DNA of 24,431 bases from Asterionellopsis glacialis (GCA_014885115.2 WKLE02005974.1:1-24431), one strand, 5' to 3'. Shown: positions 9,329 through 19,103, numbered from the stretch's first letter. The notes: generated by a model from the sequence alone, not told the origin. Numbers and translations are program-made.

Positions 9329-10696
9329 ATGGGTGATTTTTCAGCAAGTTTTCATCGTCCCGAATCGGGTATTCATACCATTGAGGGTAATGTGGCAGGT
9401 GCACGGGCGGCTCAGTTATCCAAGAAACGACAACGTGAACAAGAAGAATTCGAAAAACGAAAACAGAAAATAGCTTTAGATGCTGAACGATCGGCCCAAT
9501 CGATGGATACGAAATTTTCCATGGACACCTCCTTGACACAGGCTGAAAAAACATTCAAGGAAAAAACTGTGGGATTAGTTACGGCACAAGAATTTAAAAA
9601 GTTAACACAAGAATCCCAACAAAAGAAAAAAGGAAATGGACCGCTATCATCTACTACTGGTAATGAAGAGGAAGATGAGGATGGAACAACTACAGCAATA
9701 AAAGAATCCGAAGAAGAAATAGCAAAGCGGAAAAAGGCAGAACGGAAGGCACGAAAAAAAGCTTTAAAAAAGAAAAAGAAAATTATATCAACCTTGAGTT
9801 TTGCCAACGAAGAAGACGAAGCTTTGATAGAAGAAGACCAGCAGAATGGCTCAAGCAATAATGATAATGACAAAAGTCTTGTAGCAACAACAAAAAATCC
9901 AGAAGTTGATACATCCTTTTTACCCGATCGCCAACGTGATGAACGTTTGCAAGAAGAACGAAAACGACTAGAAAAAGAATGGGAACAACAACAACAGCAA
10001 GCTAAAAATGAAAAACTTGAAATTGTATATTCGGTAAGTGTGATATATCTATCTATACCACTGTTGGATTTGGTGGACATCTTCGAGTCATCATTGGTGA
10101 ATGCATACAGGCTGTAGTCGCATTTGGAAGTGTCATGTCCTTGTCGTGATCATGGTTGCACCTCTGTTTTCACAATTCTTTCATGCACGTAGGGTTTATG
10201 TTTCTTTGCTTACATGTTTTGTCCTTCTCTTTTTCAAAAATTTCACGCATAATAATAGTATTGGGATGGATCTGGCCATCGACGTAATGTTGTTATTAAA
10301 AAGGGTGACACGATTGGTGATTTTCTAGAGTTAGTACGATCCCAATTAGGAAAAGAATTTCGTGAAATGCAAAATGTATCCTCCGATGCCTTATTGTATG
10401 TCAAGGAAGATTTAATTATTCCTCAGGATTTGACATTTTATGATTTAATTGCTACACGCGCTCGAGGCAAATCAGGGCCACTCTTTCATTTTGATGTACA
10501 TGATGATATACGCGTAGGCACGATTGATACCCGCATTGAAAAAGATGAAAGTCATCCTGGTAAAGTTGTGGAACGACGATGGTATGATCGTAATAAACAT
10601 ATTTTCCCAGCTAGTCGTTGGGAAACATTTGATCCATCGAAAGAATATGGTACCTATACCATTCACGGTGGTGAAGTCAATAAGAAAGAAACGTGA
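9329..10696 (+). CDS. FAM50/XAP5 family nuclear protein (one intron)
   Basis: Two exons, 9329-10033 and 10259-10696, join in phase 0 to give 380 residues. The first ATG is at 9329; the frame is open slightly upstream but has no ATG there. Exon 1 encodes the N-terminal region ([14 protein letters not shown]), a Lys/Arg-rich coiled coil with a run of basic residues that should act as a nuclear signal, and [20 protein letters not shown], a family hallmark. Exon 2 encodes the conserved XAP5 domain: [55 protein letters not shown] and IFPASRWE. Family members (human FAM50A, plant XCT) are nuclear proteins linked to spliceosome function, transcription and light or clock signalling. Length is close to animal and plant homologues. 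The family assignment is secure; the precise role here is inferred. Confidence 0.95.
10034..10258 (+). other. Spliceosomal intron of the FAM50 gene (225 bp)
   Basis: The intron begins GTAAGTGT at 10034 and ends aataatag at 10258. Splicing joins IVYS to YWDGSGHRR, which restores the conserved family sequence exactly in phase 0. It is the longest well-supported intron in the window. Confidence 0.93.
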
Positions 10697-11202
10697 ATTT
10701 CCTTTCAAAGAAAGATGCCATGCACCCATAAAGGTGGGGAAAAAGAACAATTAACAGTGTAGCAGTGCCTATGTTCCTTGTTTGACGAGAATCAACCCTA
10801 GGTGCTATGGGGAACGTACACACAATTGGAAAGTCTGATGAGTGAACGCCGTTTCATCACCTTTTGAAAACATTAGAAGAGACTCAAGGACTAGTTCTAG
10901 AGTAGAGTGCCGGTATTGGATATTGTATTAGATATTATCTAGAGTTTTAAGTTATTATCTTGACCAAACAAATCTTTGTCATTATAAAAAGATGCAGTGT
11001 AGAGTGCCTTTGTATATTTTCGTCTATCTTGATTAATGGTTCATCTGTCAGTGGCATTGTGTGGTTGTAGCCGTTATCGTATTGTAGCTAGCGCAAAATT
11101 TTGAATCATCAATCATTGCACTCTTGTTTCGGGGATGGAAGCAAGGGAACATGGACTAATCTTATACACCATGTGTCCCCCCTTCACAAAGCTTCCTTAT
11201 AT
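10697..11202. other. Intergenic region between convergent genes
   Basis: It lies between the 3' ends of the FAM50 gene (+) and the plastid protein gene (-), so it should hold both 3' UTRs and polyadenylation sites. No gene, RNA gene or notable repeat is seen. Confidence 0.5.
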
Positions 11203-12071
11203 TTAAATACTACTATTCCAGTAAAGTCTCTGGAAATCTTCATCATTGGGGTCTGTATCTTTCTTCCAGCTAGCTACAGCCATGGTCTTCTTTAAGGAAC
11301 GAAGCTCACCAAGTGATTCCTTGAGTTCTTGCTCATTCTGTGCAAGTTGTTCCAAGTTATCTTCTGCATCATTAAATTCTTTCCTGGCCATGGCAGCTGC
11401 CTTTTGTGCACGATGTAGAACATCTTCCAAGTCATGTTCAACTTGACCTGCAGCATGCATGTGTGACAAATCACGAAGACGTTCCTTATCTTCATAGTCA
11501 TTGTCATAAGTTTCCAACATGTCAGTTTCAGTCTTGGCAACAACAGCATTGTCGTGCTCTAATTTGAGAGAAGCTTCAGCTTCCTTTTCTTCTGCTAAGG
11601 CTTGCTTTAATTTCCATTCCGCATCAACTTCATGATCAAATTCAAGATAGCGCGAGGTAGCTGTCATTTCAAGCGCTTTTTCAAGCATAGCTTCAGCTAC
11701 ATTTGCGGCAGCCATCTATGTTGAGATAGAGTTTCAATATGAGTGAATAGAAAGAAAAGAAAGTGAGCCCAAGACGGAAGAGTAAGGGAGTGCTGAAACC
11801 ATATTTGCACTGAAGACGCTATGAGAAGTCTGAAGAGGAATCGTACCTCATCTTTGTCGTATTCTACCTTTTTAAGATCATCTTCAAGTTTCGTCCAGTC
11901 TTGTGACAATTTCTCAAGTAGAAGTTTGTGTTCGTCTTCGGAACTAACAGCTTTCAAAGCAGATCTCGAATGGATTTTGATCAAGGATGGGTGCGCGGTT
12001 GTACCAAAGGCCTCAATCGACCTTAGTGTTGTAGTAGAAACAAAAAAGAGTGAAAGGAGTGAAAATTTCAT
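11203..12071 (-). CDS. Plastid-targeted coiled-coil protein of unknown function (one intron)
   Basis: Exon 1 (12071-11847) and exon 2 (11715-11203) join in phase 0 to give 245 residues. Residues 1-21 form a signal peptide (MKFSLLSLFFVSTTTLRSIEA) with predicted cleavage before F22 in EA-FGTT. This is the ASAFAP-type site that sends proteins through the complex-plastid membranes of diatoms and relatives. Residues 22 to about 40 are rich in Ser, Lys, Arg and His and low in acid, as in a transit peptide. The mature part is highly charged and almost entirely helical, with Glu/Lys/Ala/Leu-rich coiled coils; it ends with a short TDPNDEDFQRLYWNSSI tail. No enzymatic motif or membrane helix is visible. 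Location is well supported by the targeting signal; function is unknown to me. It is divergent from the transporter gene. Confidence 0.85.
11716..11846 (-). other. Intron of the plastid-targeted gene (131 bp)
   Basis: On the minus strand the donor is GAG|GTACGA (intron starts at 11846) and the acceptor is caacatag|ATGGCT (intron ends at 11716). Splicing keeps phase 0 and joins the targeting and coiled-coil exons. Exon 2 starts with its own ATG, so a leaderless shorter protein could arise from an internal start. Confidence 0.88.
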
Positions 12072-12968
12072 TCTAGCTGGGTTATTCGTTGGGCGATTCG
12101 CAAAGAAGAAGAAATCAATTGTGTCTTTTTTTATAATTCGATCGAACACAGAGGATATCACTGGTGTTCTGCGAAGTCGGGGAGTGTCAACTGAAAGGAA
12201 TACACGCGTTTGTTCTTTCCAGTATATATTATGTTATGATGACTGTTCGAGAAAGATCGCAAATCGTCGTTTGTTCTTCAAATAATGGTCGAGGGGTTCT
12301 CATTTTTTTCTCGGAGAAAGATTTCGGGTCTTTGTGTTATCTTGTCTGAGAGCACGTAGCGCAGTTTTCCCATCTCCGTCTTTCGTAGACGTACCCTGCC
12401 TCTGTCATTGGTTAGAATCAATCATGGATACTAAAAAATAAATATGATTTTTTATATATATAATACGAATACATTTATGAAATTACTAGGACTGGATTGT
12501 AAATCAGAACAATATACACTTTTCAGTACGATTTCAACGGATGTTTTTCGCCAATTTCTTAAATGCATCTGTCATGCATATCTAGAGGTCTCGTTGCTTA
12601 TTCCGCAATAAAATCTGTCGCAAATAAGTAGTCATTGGAAGAATTGTTTTACAGTATTGAATATAAGTACAATAAATCTGGCTTGTGCTTATAAATGAAA
12701 AAACAGCAAGCAGGCAATTGAAATTCGAATTAACTACAAGAAACACTTCTGTGAAAATGAGAACTTTTGTCACAGTGTTTATCAATCAATGAGTAAAAAT
12801 ACTGTGGTCTAGAGATCACATCATTGTCGTCATCTCTTTGTGAACTCCATAAGACTCATGGCCGAGCCGCTAAGCACACCATTCACATTATTATCAACCT
12901 CATAACACCCAAAAGTCTTCTTAGCCACAGAGACGTCGCAGCAGCAGATTCACATTATTTTGTATGCA
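12072..12968. promoter_or_regulatory. Divergent intergenic region, plastid protein/transporter
   Basis: This stretch holds the promoters and 5' UTRs of two divergent genes. No open frame in it is convincing. I looked for GNATATNC (the PSR1-type phosphate-starvation site) upstream of the transporter and found none in 12350-12968. A short upstream ORF sits at its right end (12964-12972). Confidence 0.5.
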
Positions 12969-12972
12969 ATGA
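12964..12972 (+). promoter_or_regulatory. Two-codon uORF overlapping the transporter start
   Basis: The bases ATGCAATGA encode Met-Gln-stop. The uORF stop (TGA, 12970-12972) overlaps the main start ATG (12969-12971). If the transcript starts upstream, ribosomes would meet this minimal uORF first and could reinitiate on the main ATG. Confidence 0.5.
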
Positions 12973-15093
12973 AAGCTTTAGATTTAGAAAAACACGAAAC
13001 AGATGCAGTCGATAATCGGTCAGAAACACTCATTGAAAAGGACAGCCGCTCGCTTCATAACGAGAACTCTTCGTCATCAGAATTGTTCCTTACTCCGTTG
13101 ATAAACACATCAAACAAAATTTCATTCCAACAATGGTTAAATGAATGTGCATGGCCTGGAATGGGACTTTTTGGTGAATCGTATTTACTCTTTTCCATCG
13201 GAATATTGAAACCACTTTGGGAATCACTTTATCCTCAATGCTTTGCTGGAACAACATGTTCATCTGAATTAACCCGCTCGTTAACAACTAATGTAGTTTT
13301 GGGTGTAATTTTTGGTATGATCTTAATTGGTTCCTTGGCAAATATTATTGGCAGACGCGCGGGTAGTCTCACAACAGCAAGTTTGATGGCATTTAGTGCC
13401 TTGGGAATGTTATGGTCATCTTTATTCTTGGCCTCTAATGCAGAATTGCTCTTTCAGTCTATGTCAGTATTGCTATTTATATTTGGAGTCGGTGTTGGCG
13501 GAGAGTATCCCTTATCAGCATCATCAGCTAGTGAAAAGTCTATGGTGGATTTTGATCGTAGACGAAAGGCTGAACAACAAAAACGACTTGAAAAGGAAAT
13601 TCAAGAACTACAAGGCATCCCTACAATAAGCGAGAGTACTAGTGACAACGAAAACGATAGCAGACAAGAGCATAAGAAAAAGGAAAAAGAAGAAAGTGGA
13701 CTTAGTTCAGGTAGACGGGTTCTTTTGGTATTCACTATGCAAGGATTAGGAATCTTTGTAAACACTCTTGTTATAACAAGTCTTCTTTGGCTAACTCGTC
13801 TATCTGGTAAAAAAGGCAACAAAAACAATGACGGCGAAGAAGAATACAATTACTCAGCGATACAGTTATTGGACGTATGGAGAATATCTTATGCAATTGG
13901 TGCGGCTATTCTATCATACGTTCTCGTGAGTCGACTTCAGTACTTAACCGAAAGTGAAGTTTGGGTGCAAGATAAAATTCGTCGACAATGTATCAACAGA
14001 CAAGTCAGTTATTTCGCGCCAAAGGAAAAAAAGAAACCTGGAAGCCGCCCAGTGGATACAGTAGAAACTGTTGAAACTGTAGAAACTGCAAGTGAAAAAG
14101 ATAGTGAAGATGGAACGCCCAGGATTCATATGGCATATTCAGATGTTTCAGCTTTATCAAATGGTACTGGATTTGGGCCTACACCTAGGAACTTCGTAAC
14201 CACGACTACCGGGGAGGAAGATTTGCAAACATCAGGTAGGTTTTTATTGTTTCATATTGGACTCTTTCATACATTTCTGCCTCCTACCTACTCACCTCTA
14301 TGCTATTGCTGCATATTCCAAATTCCTGCCTATTGCAGCTATCACACTACTTATGCACCATTATGGACATCGATTATTTGGATCATCTGCTGCATGGTTG
14401 TTGTGGGATGTTGCCTTTTACGGGAATAAATTGTTTCAAAGTTCTTTCTTATTAGCCTTGACCGGTGATAATACCACACTCCTAGAATTATCTGCTGCGT
14501 CTGCTTTGAATGCATTTATTGCATTGCTGGGATACTTTGCTGCGGCAGCAATTATTGATCATCCCAGTGTTGGTCGTTTAAAGCTACAACAATATGGATT
14601 TCTCATGACAGGAATACTCTTTCTATTGTGCGGTGTCCTATATTCTAGTTTGTCTTCTGGGTGGCTCATGATATTTTACTTGGGATCATCCTTCTTCGGT
14701 CAATGTGGTCCGAATGCAACCACTTTTTTAATACCTGCTGAAATTTTTCCTACAGAAATGAGAACCATGTGTCATGGCATTGCTGCAGCTTCTGGTAAAA
14801 TCGGTGCATTGATAGCATCTGTAGCATTCGCTTACGCCCGAGAGGAAGATTTGTTTTTGGCTAGTGGATATGCATCCTTCGGGGCGTGCATTATTACCTT
14901 CATGACAATACCTGACACAACAAAATTAGATTTGTTTGAAACTGATAAAAAATGGAGATTGATCTTGGCTGGACGAAAGGCTGAATACAATGGTGACGCT
15001 AACAAACCGCAATACCTATCGTTCTATGAACGCCAAATGTATGGTTATAGTTGCTTGCCAGATGAAGGAGATGGTATTTTCAACTATGAATAA
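12969..15093 (+). CDS. MFS transporter, PHO84-like phosphate:H+ symporter family (one intron)
   Basis: Exons 12969-14235 and 14339-15093 join across a phase-1 intron to give 673 residues. It has the major facilitator layout: six helices, a long cytoplasmic loop, then six helices. GVGVGGEYPLSASSASEK in TM4 (about 172-190) and ATTFLIPAEIFPTEMRTMCH near TM10-11 are PHO84-type signatures, and WLLWDVAFYG (about 442-451) matches TM7. Compared with fungal PiPT as I recall it, the phosphate-site Trp, Asp (W442, D446) and Tyr (Y180) are kept, but the proton-coupling acids appear as Glu (E70, E179), and motif A reads ANIIGRR with Asp lost. The central loop is enlarged by a Lys/Glu-rich insert (about 195-250) and a second insert with a VET triplet repeat near 365-373. 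It probably imports phosphate or a related anion; substrate is inferred. Confidence 0.88.
14236..14338 (+). other. Intron of the transporter gene (103 bp)
   Basis: Donor CAG|GTAGGT at 14236 and acceptor tattgcag at 14338. The split codon G|CT gives Ala and joins TS to ITLLMHHYGH, restoring the TM7 region in frame. The intron falls inside the hydrophilic central loop just before TM7. Confidence 0.9.
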
Positions 15094-15499
15094 CATTTTA
15101 ATTTAAGTCTATGATTTTTTTTCATGTCCACGTTTCTCAAGAAAAACAAGATGTGGGTGCCAACAAGAAATGCTGTGGCTTACAACAAGAAGATCGGAAA
15201 AGGTCCATATTTATATATACTATTGTTTATGACTACACGTAATCCTTAAACCCACCCAATGTTCTGTTCATCCCCAGATAACAAAAGCATTGTTATGTAA
15301 TGCCTACTAAAATATGAAACAATTGGATCTTATCCACAGATCCACTGCAGTACAAAATGAAGATACGGAGTAGACTACTATCACAAAGTTTCCCTAATTC
15401 CTACCGGTGAAAGACATAAAAACAACCACGAGAGAAAAGGTTCAATCTCTTAGGAGAGGATAGGCAATGCTGTTTGGGCAGAACAATATACAGGCATAC
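15094..15499. other. Intergenic region between convergent transporter and HA genes
   Basis: Holds the 3' UTRs of both genes. If the splice donor overlapping the HA stop codon is used, 15448-15499 would also contain the intron and a very short last exon. A ctaccggt motif lies at 15401-15408. Nothing else is seen. Confidence 0.45.
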
Positions 15500-15503
15500 T
15501 TAC
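15495..15503 (-). promoter_or_regulatory. Splice-donor consensus overlapping the HA stop codon
   Basis: On the minus strand the sequence reads ACC-AAG-TAAGTATGC, so GTAAGTATG begins with the last base of the Lys codon and contains the stop TAA. Downstream CAG or AAG acceptors (for example cccaaacag and ctctcctaag) lie within about 55 bp. Splicing to either would replace the last Lys and stop by only a few extra residues before a new TGA. Confidence 0.4.
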
Positions 15504-16765
15504 TTGGTCCATTCAAATCCAACAGCATCAAGCTTCTCAACTCTGGCACGAGTCATGCCCTTGGCTTTCTTACCAGCATCTAACAACTTACGTCGATGGC
15601 GTTGGTTTGATACCCATTTCCCTAAACTTTTGTTAGGTGCATACTTCTCAGGTACATTGGTATGTCCATTTTCACGTTTAAATTCACAGAGCTCGTTGAA
15701 TCGTTGTTCCCATAAATCATCATTAACACGTCGACCAGGATTCCATTGAAATCCGATGGAATCCAACGCATCAATACGTTCTTGTGTTAAATCACCGGCA
15801 CCAGCCTTACCAGCATCCCATGCTCGACGACGTGTGCGTTGTGTATGAACCCAGTGCGCAAGCTGTGGATTTGGCTTGTAATTCTTAGTAGGGACATTGG
15901 TGTCACCATTTTGTAACTTATATGCCACAAGTTCATTGTATCGGGCCTTCCATACTTCATCACGTTTTTGTTTTTGTACTTCCATTTTTTTGGAGGGTGT
16001 TCCAGGGTCAACAGGGGTTCCATCTGGATTCAATTTAGGTCCTACGCGTGCTTTTTTACGTTTTGGACCAGTCGATTTCAATTTTTCAATTTCTTCATCT
16101 CTCTTGGCAAGTTGATCTTTAAGTTCCGAAATCATGCGACGGAGTTCTTCATTTTCTTCTTGAGGTGTAACGGGTGGTACATGTGCTGCTTCATCTTTTT
16201 TTAGCAAATGTTCAGTCATAGTGTTAAGGCCATCAACCGATGGTTCTGCAGCGGTGGTGGTAGGCGTGACAGCAACAACCGCGGCTGGTTCTACGGCGGC
16301 AGCATCAATTTCAGCAGTTGCCGCAGCTTCAACAGCTGCTGCCACTGCAGCAGAATCCTGCTGTCCGTCTACTTCACCCTTGGCTAAGATGGGAGCTGCA
16401 GCTTCCGCAGCGGTTGTAGCTGCCGTATCCATGGCGACTACCGTTTCAGTGGCAGCCGAAACTGGCTGGGTTACAATTTGTTCTGTTGGCACTGGCTGTT
16501 CAGTTGTCTCGCCTGATTGAGATACAATAGGGTTATCAGCTGCGGCAAATTGATTCGCAGCAGTTTCGGCTGCGATGACAGCTTCAGGTTGAGTCGTCGG
16601 CATTTCTTGCTTCGGCTCTGCTGGAGCAGTGGCTACTTCAGCAACAGTTGGCTGCTCCACCGTTCCATTTACTTCTGGTCCTGGTACAGGTTGCTGTTCC
16701 ACAGGGACGGGAGGAGCTGTTAGCTGGGGTTCCACTGGGGCCGTCGTTGCTTCTGCATCGGCCAT
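15500..16765 (-). CDS. Helicase-associated (HA) domain protein
   Basis: A 421-residue protein from ATG 16765 (the frame opens three codons earlier without ATG). Residues 1 to about 195 are low-complexity and rich in Ala, Val, Pro, Thr and Gln. A short coiled coil follows (EENEELRRMISELKDQLAKR), then a basic stretch GPKRKKARVGPK that fits a nuclear localization signal. The C-terminus has two HA domains (about 270-346 and 349-421). Each has the pattern W-x(4)-[FY]-N-E-L, then K-x2-NG-x-TNVP, then L-x-x-WV-x-x-QR-x-x-R, and ends L-D-x-[IV]-GF-x-W. HA domains are small helical DNA-binding-like modules abundant in diatoms, so a DNA-binding or regulatory nuclear role is inferred. No helicase domain is present. 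The stop TAA lies inside a consensus splice donor, so the last residues may vary. Confidence 0.85.
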   Translation of the reverse strand: MADAEATTAPVEPQLTAPPVPVEQQPVPGPEVNGTVEQPTVAEVATAPAEPKQEMPTTQPEAVIAAETAANQFAAADNPIVSQSGETTEQPVPTEQIVTQPVSAATETVVAMDTAATTAAEAAAPILAKGEVDGQQDSAAVAAAVEAAATAEIDAAAVEPAAVVAVTPTTTAAEPSVDGLNTMTEHLLKKDEAAHVPPVTPQEENEELRRMISELKDQLAKRDEEIEKLKSTGPKRKKARVGPKLNPDGTPVDPGTPSKKMEVQKQKRDEVWKARYNELVAYKLQNGDTNVPTKNYKPNPQLAHWVHTQRTRRRAWDAGKAGAGDLTQERIDALDSIGFQWNPGRRVNDDLWEQRFNELCEFKRENGHTNVPEKYAPNKSLGKWVSNQRHRRKLLDAGKKAKGMTRARVEKLDAVGFEWTK

Positions 16766-17275
16766 TGTTTCCAATTATTTTGCAATCAACTCTTTTTTTA
16801 TATGTATAGTAAAATCGGTATGTTGTGTGAAGATGAAATTCAAAAAATTTTGACCGTGTGTATCCTTGAATTTTGAATTTCTGCGTTAATCACGAGGAAA
16901 ATACACGATTGGGGAGTGTGTTTTAGAGAGCCAATTTCAATTGTTCAAAAGTATGCGCAATTTAGCGCGAAAAAGAAGCATCACGGTGGTGAGTGCGTCG
17001 CGATGGCAAGTGGCATGACAGAACTACATATCCAAAGCCCAAAGATCACATTTCTTTCTTTCGTACATCAAAGAACGAAACCATTGCTTTGTAGTTGCTC
17101 TTACCTTTTTGAGATCGAACAAGCAAACAAGATACGTCTTTCGCAATGAATAATGTAGTTCGATCGATCGATGAGGGCTTCTGCTTTCTTTTGTTGCCGC
17201 TGGGTTGCGTTGGGAGCTGGAAATTGCTCCTGGATTTTCTTTGTCACTCCCTCGTAGAAAATGTACTGTCAGATA

Positions 17276-17333
17276 GGGAGCAGTACACTCCCCAGGTAGA
17301 AATCTACATACTCCAGAAGGGAGTACACACTCC
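17276..17333. repeat. GGGAG/CTCCC imperfect hairpin pair
   Basis: GGGAG at 17276-17280 pairs with CTCCC at 17288-17292 (7-nt spacer). GGAGT at 17320-17324 pairs with ACTCC at 17329-17333 (4-nt spacer). GTAG-aaat-CTAC lies between them. The core motif recalls the CTCCCAC cluster at 187-367. Confidence 0.6.
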
Positions 17334-17506
17334 TCGTGAAATGATTGCTAGACATACGTTGAAGAACGGGAGCACTATGAAAGACTATCGCTAATCGTGT
17401 ACGATACACATGCAATTACCCATGGACAGTTACAGTACCATGGCACGCTTTCAGACAAGCAGACTCCAGAGAAACCTCTCCATTTGCATTATTTAGAGTC
17501 TTCTCA

Positions 17507-17534
17507 ACCGTACGTCCTTTTGTACTCGTACGGT
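17507..17534. repeat. Perfect 8-bp-arm inverted repeat
   Basis: ACCGTACG at 17507-17514 and CGTACGGT at 17527-17534 are exact reverse complements around a 12-nt spacer. It lies in non-coding DNA left of the CRAL-TRIO array. Confidence 0.7.
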
Positions 17535-17866
17535 ACCTGTAGGACCTCCAGAGTAGCTAAAGGACTTTCCCCAGGGACCCTATCTAGGACTCGTGTCATT
17601 CCCACCTTTGCACAGTAAGAATTATTCACTACCGGTAGGACTACACTGATGGTTCTTAGGTTCCTCTCTAGTCTAGTTAGTCGCTTGAACAAAATACATC
17701 TTCAAATTGATTAGGTTTTGATAAAAATATATACATGCTAACTTATTATCATATCACAGTGAAGCTCTCGTTTTTAGAACCAGTCCTTACTACACAACGT
17801 TAAAGCTTATTGATGTTTGATCCATTAATTATCTTCAAATGCGGCAAACCTCGCAACATTTATTGT

Positions 17867-18433
17867 TTATTGAGGCTTTCCCCTTCCCTCGTTGTTGGCA
17901 AAAAGATGTTCCCCACGTAAAAGTTTCAAAAAAGTTGGAAGACATGGATACTTTTTTATTTGTGCATCGTCCATCTTTTCCTCACCTACGAGTGAAATAA
18001 CCTTTTCATATAACCATTCCTTGTGCTCAAATTCCAGATAACCACCTGTCTCCCTAGGCATGACATGGGGAAGTAAACCATGATTGGAAAATTTTATATA
18101 ATTTTCCTCGTCGCACCCTTCCACATAAAGTTCCATACGCATACGATTGCGCGGTCTCATTGCAACTAGACATCGCTCCAACACCCGCAGGATGACCCAA
18201 GAACGTGATGCTTTGAACATAACATGAAATGCACACTCCCGGGTAGGGAGACTTCTTCCTGATAGTGAACAAGACCTTATAAATCGTTCAAAGTCCTGAA
18301 TTGTATCAAACGGGTGAAATTTATGATCAGGCTGACCAGGGGACCAAAGTTGTATCAAACCATTTTTTTGAGTTTCCACACCTTCCAATGAGTCGAATAT
18401 TGCCATGTGCTGTACAACCCAATAACATCTTGA
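17867..18433 (-). CDS. CRAL-TRIO copy A, exon 2 (lipid-binding domain)
   Basis: Second exon of copy A (whole gene 19103-17867, 373 residues). It begins SRCYWVVQHMAIFDSLEG after acceptor catatctatag and carries the C-terminal part of the CRAL-TRIO (Sec14) domain, the lipid-binding pocket, ending in HGLLPHVMPRETGGYLEF (matching the LP-x-x-GG turn of the family) and a short helical tail. CRAL-TRIO proteins carry phospholipids, phosphoinositides or other hydrophobic ligands between membranes. Bases about 18111-18250 (LPTRECAFHVMFKASRSWVI to MRPRN) differ sharply from copy C although both flanks are nearly identical. The C-terminus is four residues longer than that of copy C (adds GKPQ). Confidence 0.85.
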   Translation of the reverse strand, partial: SRCYWVVQHMAIFDSLEGVETQKNGLIQLWSPGQPDHKFHPFDTIQDFERFIRSCSLSGRSLPTRECAFHVMFKASRSWVILRVLERCLVAMRPRNRMRMELYVEGCDEENYIKFSNHGLLPHVMPRETGGYLEFEHKEWLYEKVISLVGEEKMDDAQIKKYPCLPTFLKLLRGEHLFANNEGRGKPQ

Positions 18434-18548
18434 CTATAGATATGATTGATATTTAAAGCAAAAATACGAATACAATTTAGTTGAGATCAAACTAACCTAT
18501 CCACGAGACTGCGGATGCATTCCCAAAATTTGAAGTGAAATAACGTAC
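18434..18548 (-). other. Intron of CRAL-TRIO copy A (115 bp)
   Basis: Donor ATG|GTACGT (intron starts at 18548) and acceptor tctatag (ends at 18434), phase 0 after DSM. It is about 96% identical to the copy C intron (22905-23019), differing at roughly four positions, and has the same length. Unspliced RNA would read on for about 19 residues and stop. Confidence 0.85.
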
Positions 18549-19103
18549 CATACTATCTACATTGTCACCAAATGACCCAGCTTTTACATGAAAAATAGCA
18601 CGTCCGAATTCATCTCGTGTAGGTAATAGTTGCAAACCACCCTTGACTAAGTTCTGCGCATCCTCCTCTGTTAGGTCAAGCAAAGAAGAACCAGCCTTAA
18701 AGGCAACATGTGTCCCGAATAATTCGACCTTACGCTCCCAATAATCTACCATTCGTCGAGCAGCAGCGCGAACATTGAAACGATCTGCTCGTAAAAAAGC
18801 AAGTCGAAATTTCTCATCTTGCACATGCTCCGGAACGATAAATAGGGCAGTTTCATAGGCTTCCTTCTCTTCAATCAAGTCAATTGCTGCATCCAAACCT
18901 AAAAGTGACCTTGTAACCAATTCAGGTGTTTCTTCAACTTCGTCCACAAGTCCGTATAGCTCATCTTCAATCAATAATTGCTCTTCTGCTGACAAGGATT
19001 CTTTCTGCTCCTTGAGATTTTTCCAAGTAAACGTTGCATTTTCGAATGCCCACTTAGGTATGTCTTGAACAGATTTGGTTTGGACAGGATAAGCTCCTTT
19101 CAT
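18549..19103 (-). CDS. CRAL-TRIO copy A, exon 1
   Basis: First exon of copy A, 185 codons from ATG 19103. It has an acidic helical N-terminal region (ESLSAEEQLLIEDELYGL) and a CRAL-TRIO N-terminal helix bundle with the signature FRLAFLRADRFNVRAAARRM followed by VDYWERKVELFG. It ends GRAIFHVKAGSFGDNVDSM at the splice site. Relative to copy C only about four base differences occur in some 535 bp; two change residues (HVK versus YVE). The ancestral upstream start seems lost: the frame upstream (TKSTI, matching TKLTI of copy C) has no ATG before an in-frame TAG. Function is inferred from the family (lipid transfer or signalling). Confidence 0.88.

Larger units (their letters stand above)
16766..17866. 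promoter_or_regulatory. Intergenic region between the HA gene and the CRAL-TRIO array
   Basis: No gene is supported. The right side of the HA gene (16766 to about 17000) should be its promoter. The rest carries three kinds of inverted motifs: GGGAG/CTCCC pairs at 17276-17333, an ACCGTACG/CGTACGGT pair at 17507-17534, and repeated AGGAC/GTCCT pentamers at 17513-17640 with a CTACCGGTAG palindrome at 17629-17638. The last 100 bp are the probable 3' UTR of CRAL-TRIO copy A. Confidence 0.5.

Noticed and set aside
9412..10080. 222-codon minus-strand frame, Ser/Phe-rich
   Set aside because: It is antisense to FAM50 exon 1, whose Lys/Glu codons read as Phe/Ser on the other strand; the FAM50 homology is decisive.
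11821..12285. 154-codon plus-strand frame
   Set aside because: Antisense to exon 1 of the plastid-targeted gene, which has a clear targeting signal and consistent splicing.
12855..12880. tggccgagccgctaagc, resembling the A box of a Leu/Ser tRNA
   Set aside because: No B box or complementary acceptor stem lies at the right distance.
16221..16520. Ala/Ser/Val-rich plus-strand frame
   Set aside because: It is the complement of the low-complexity N-terminal half of the HA gene.
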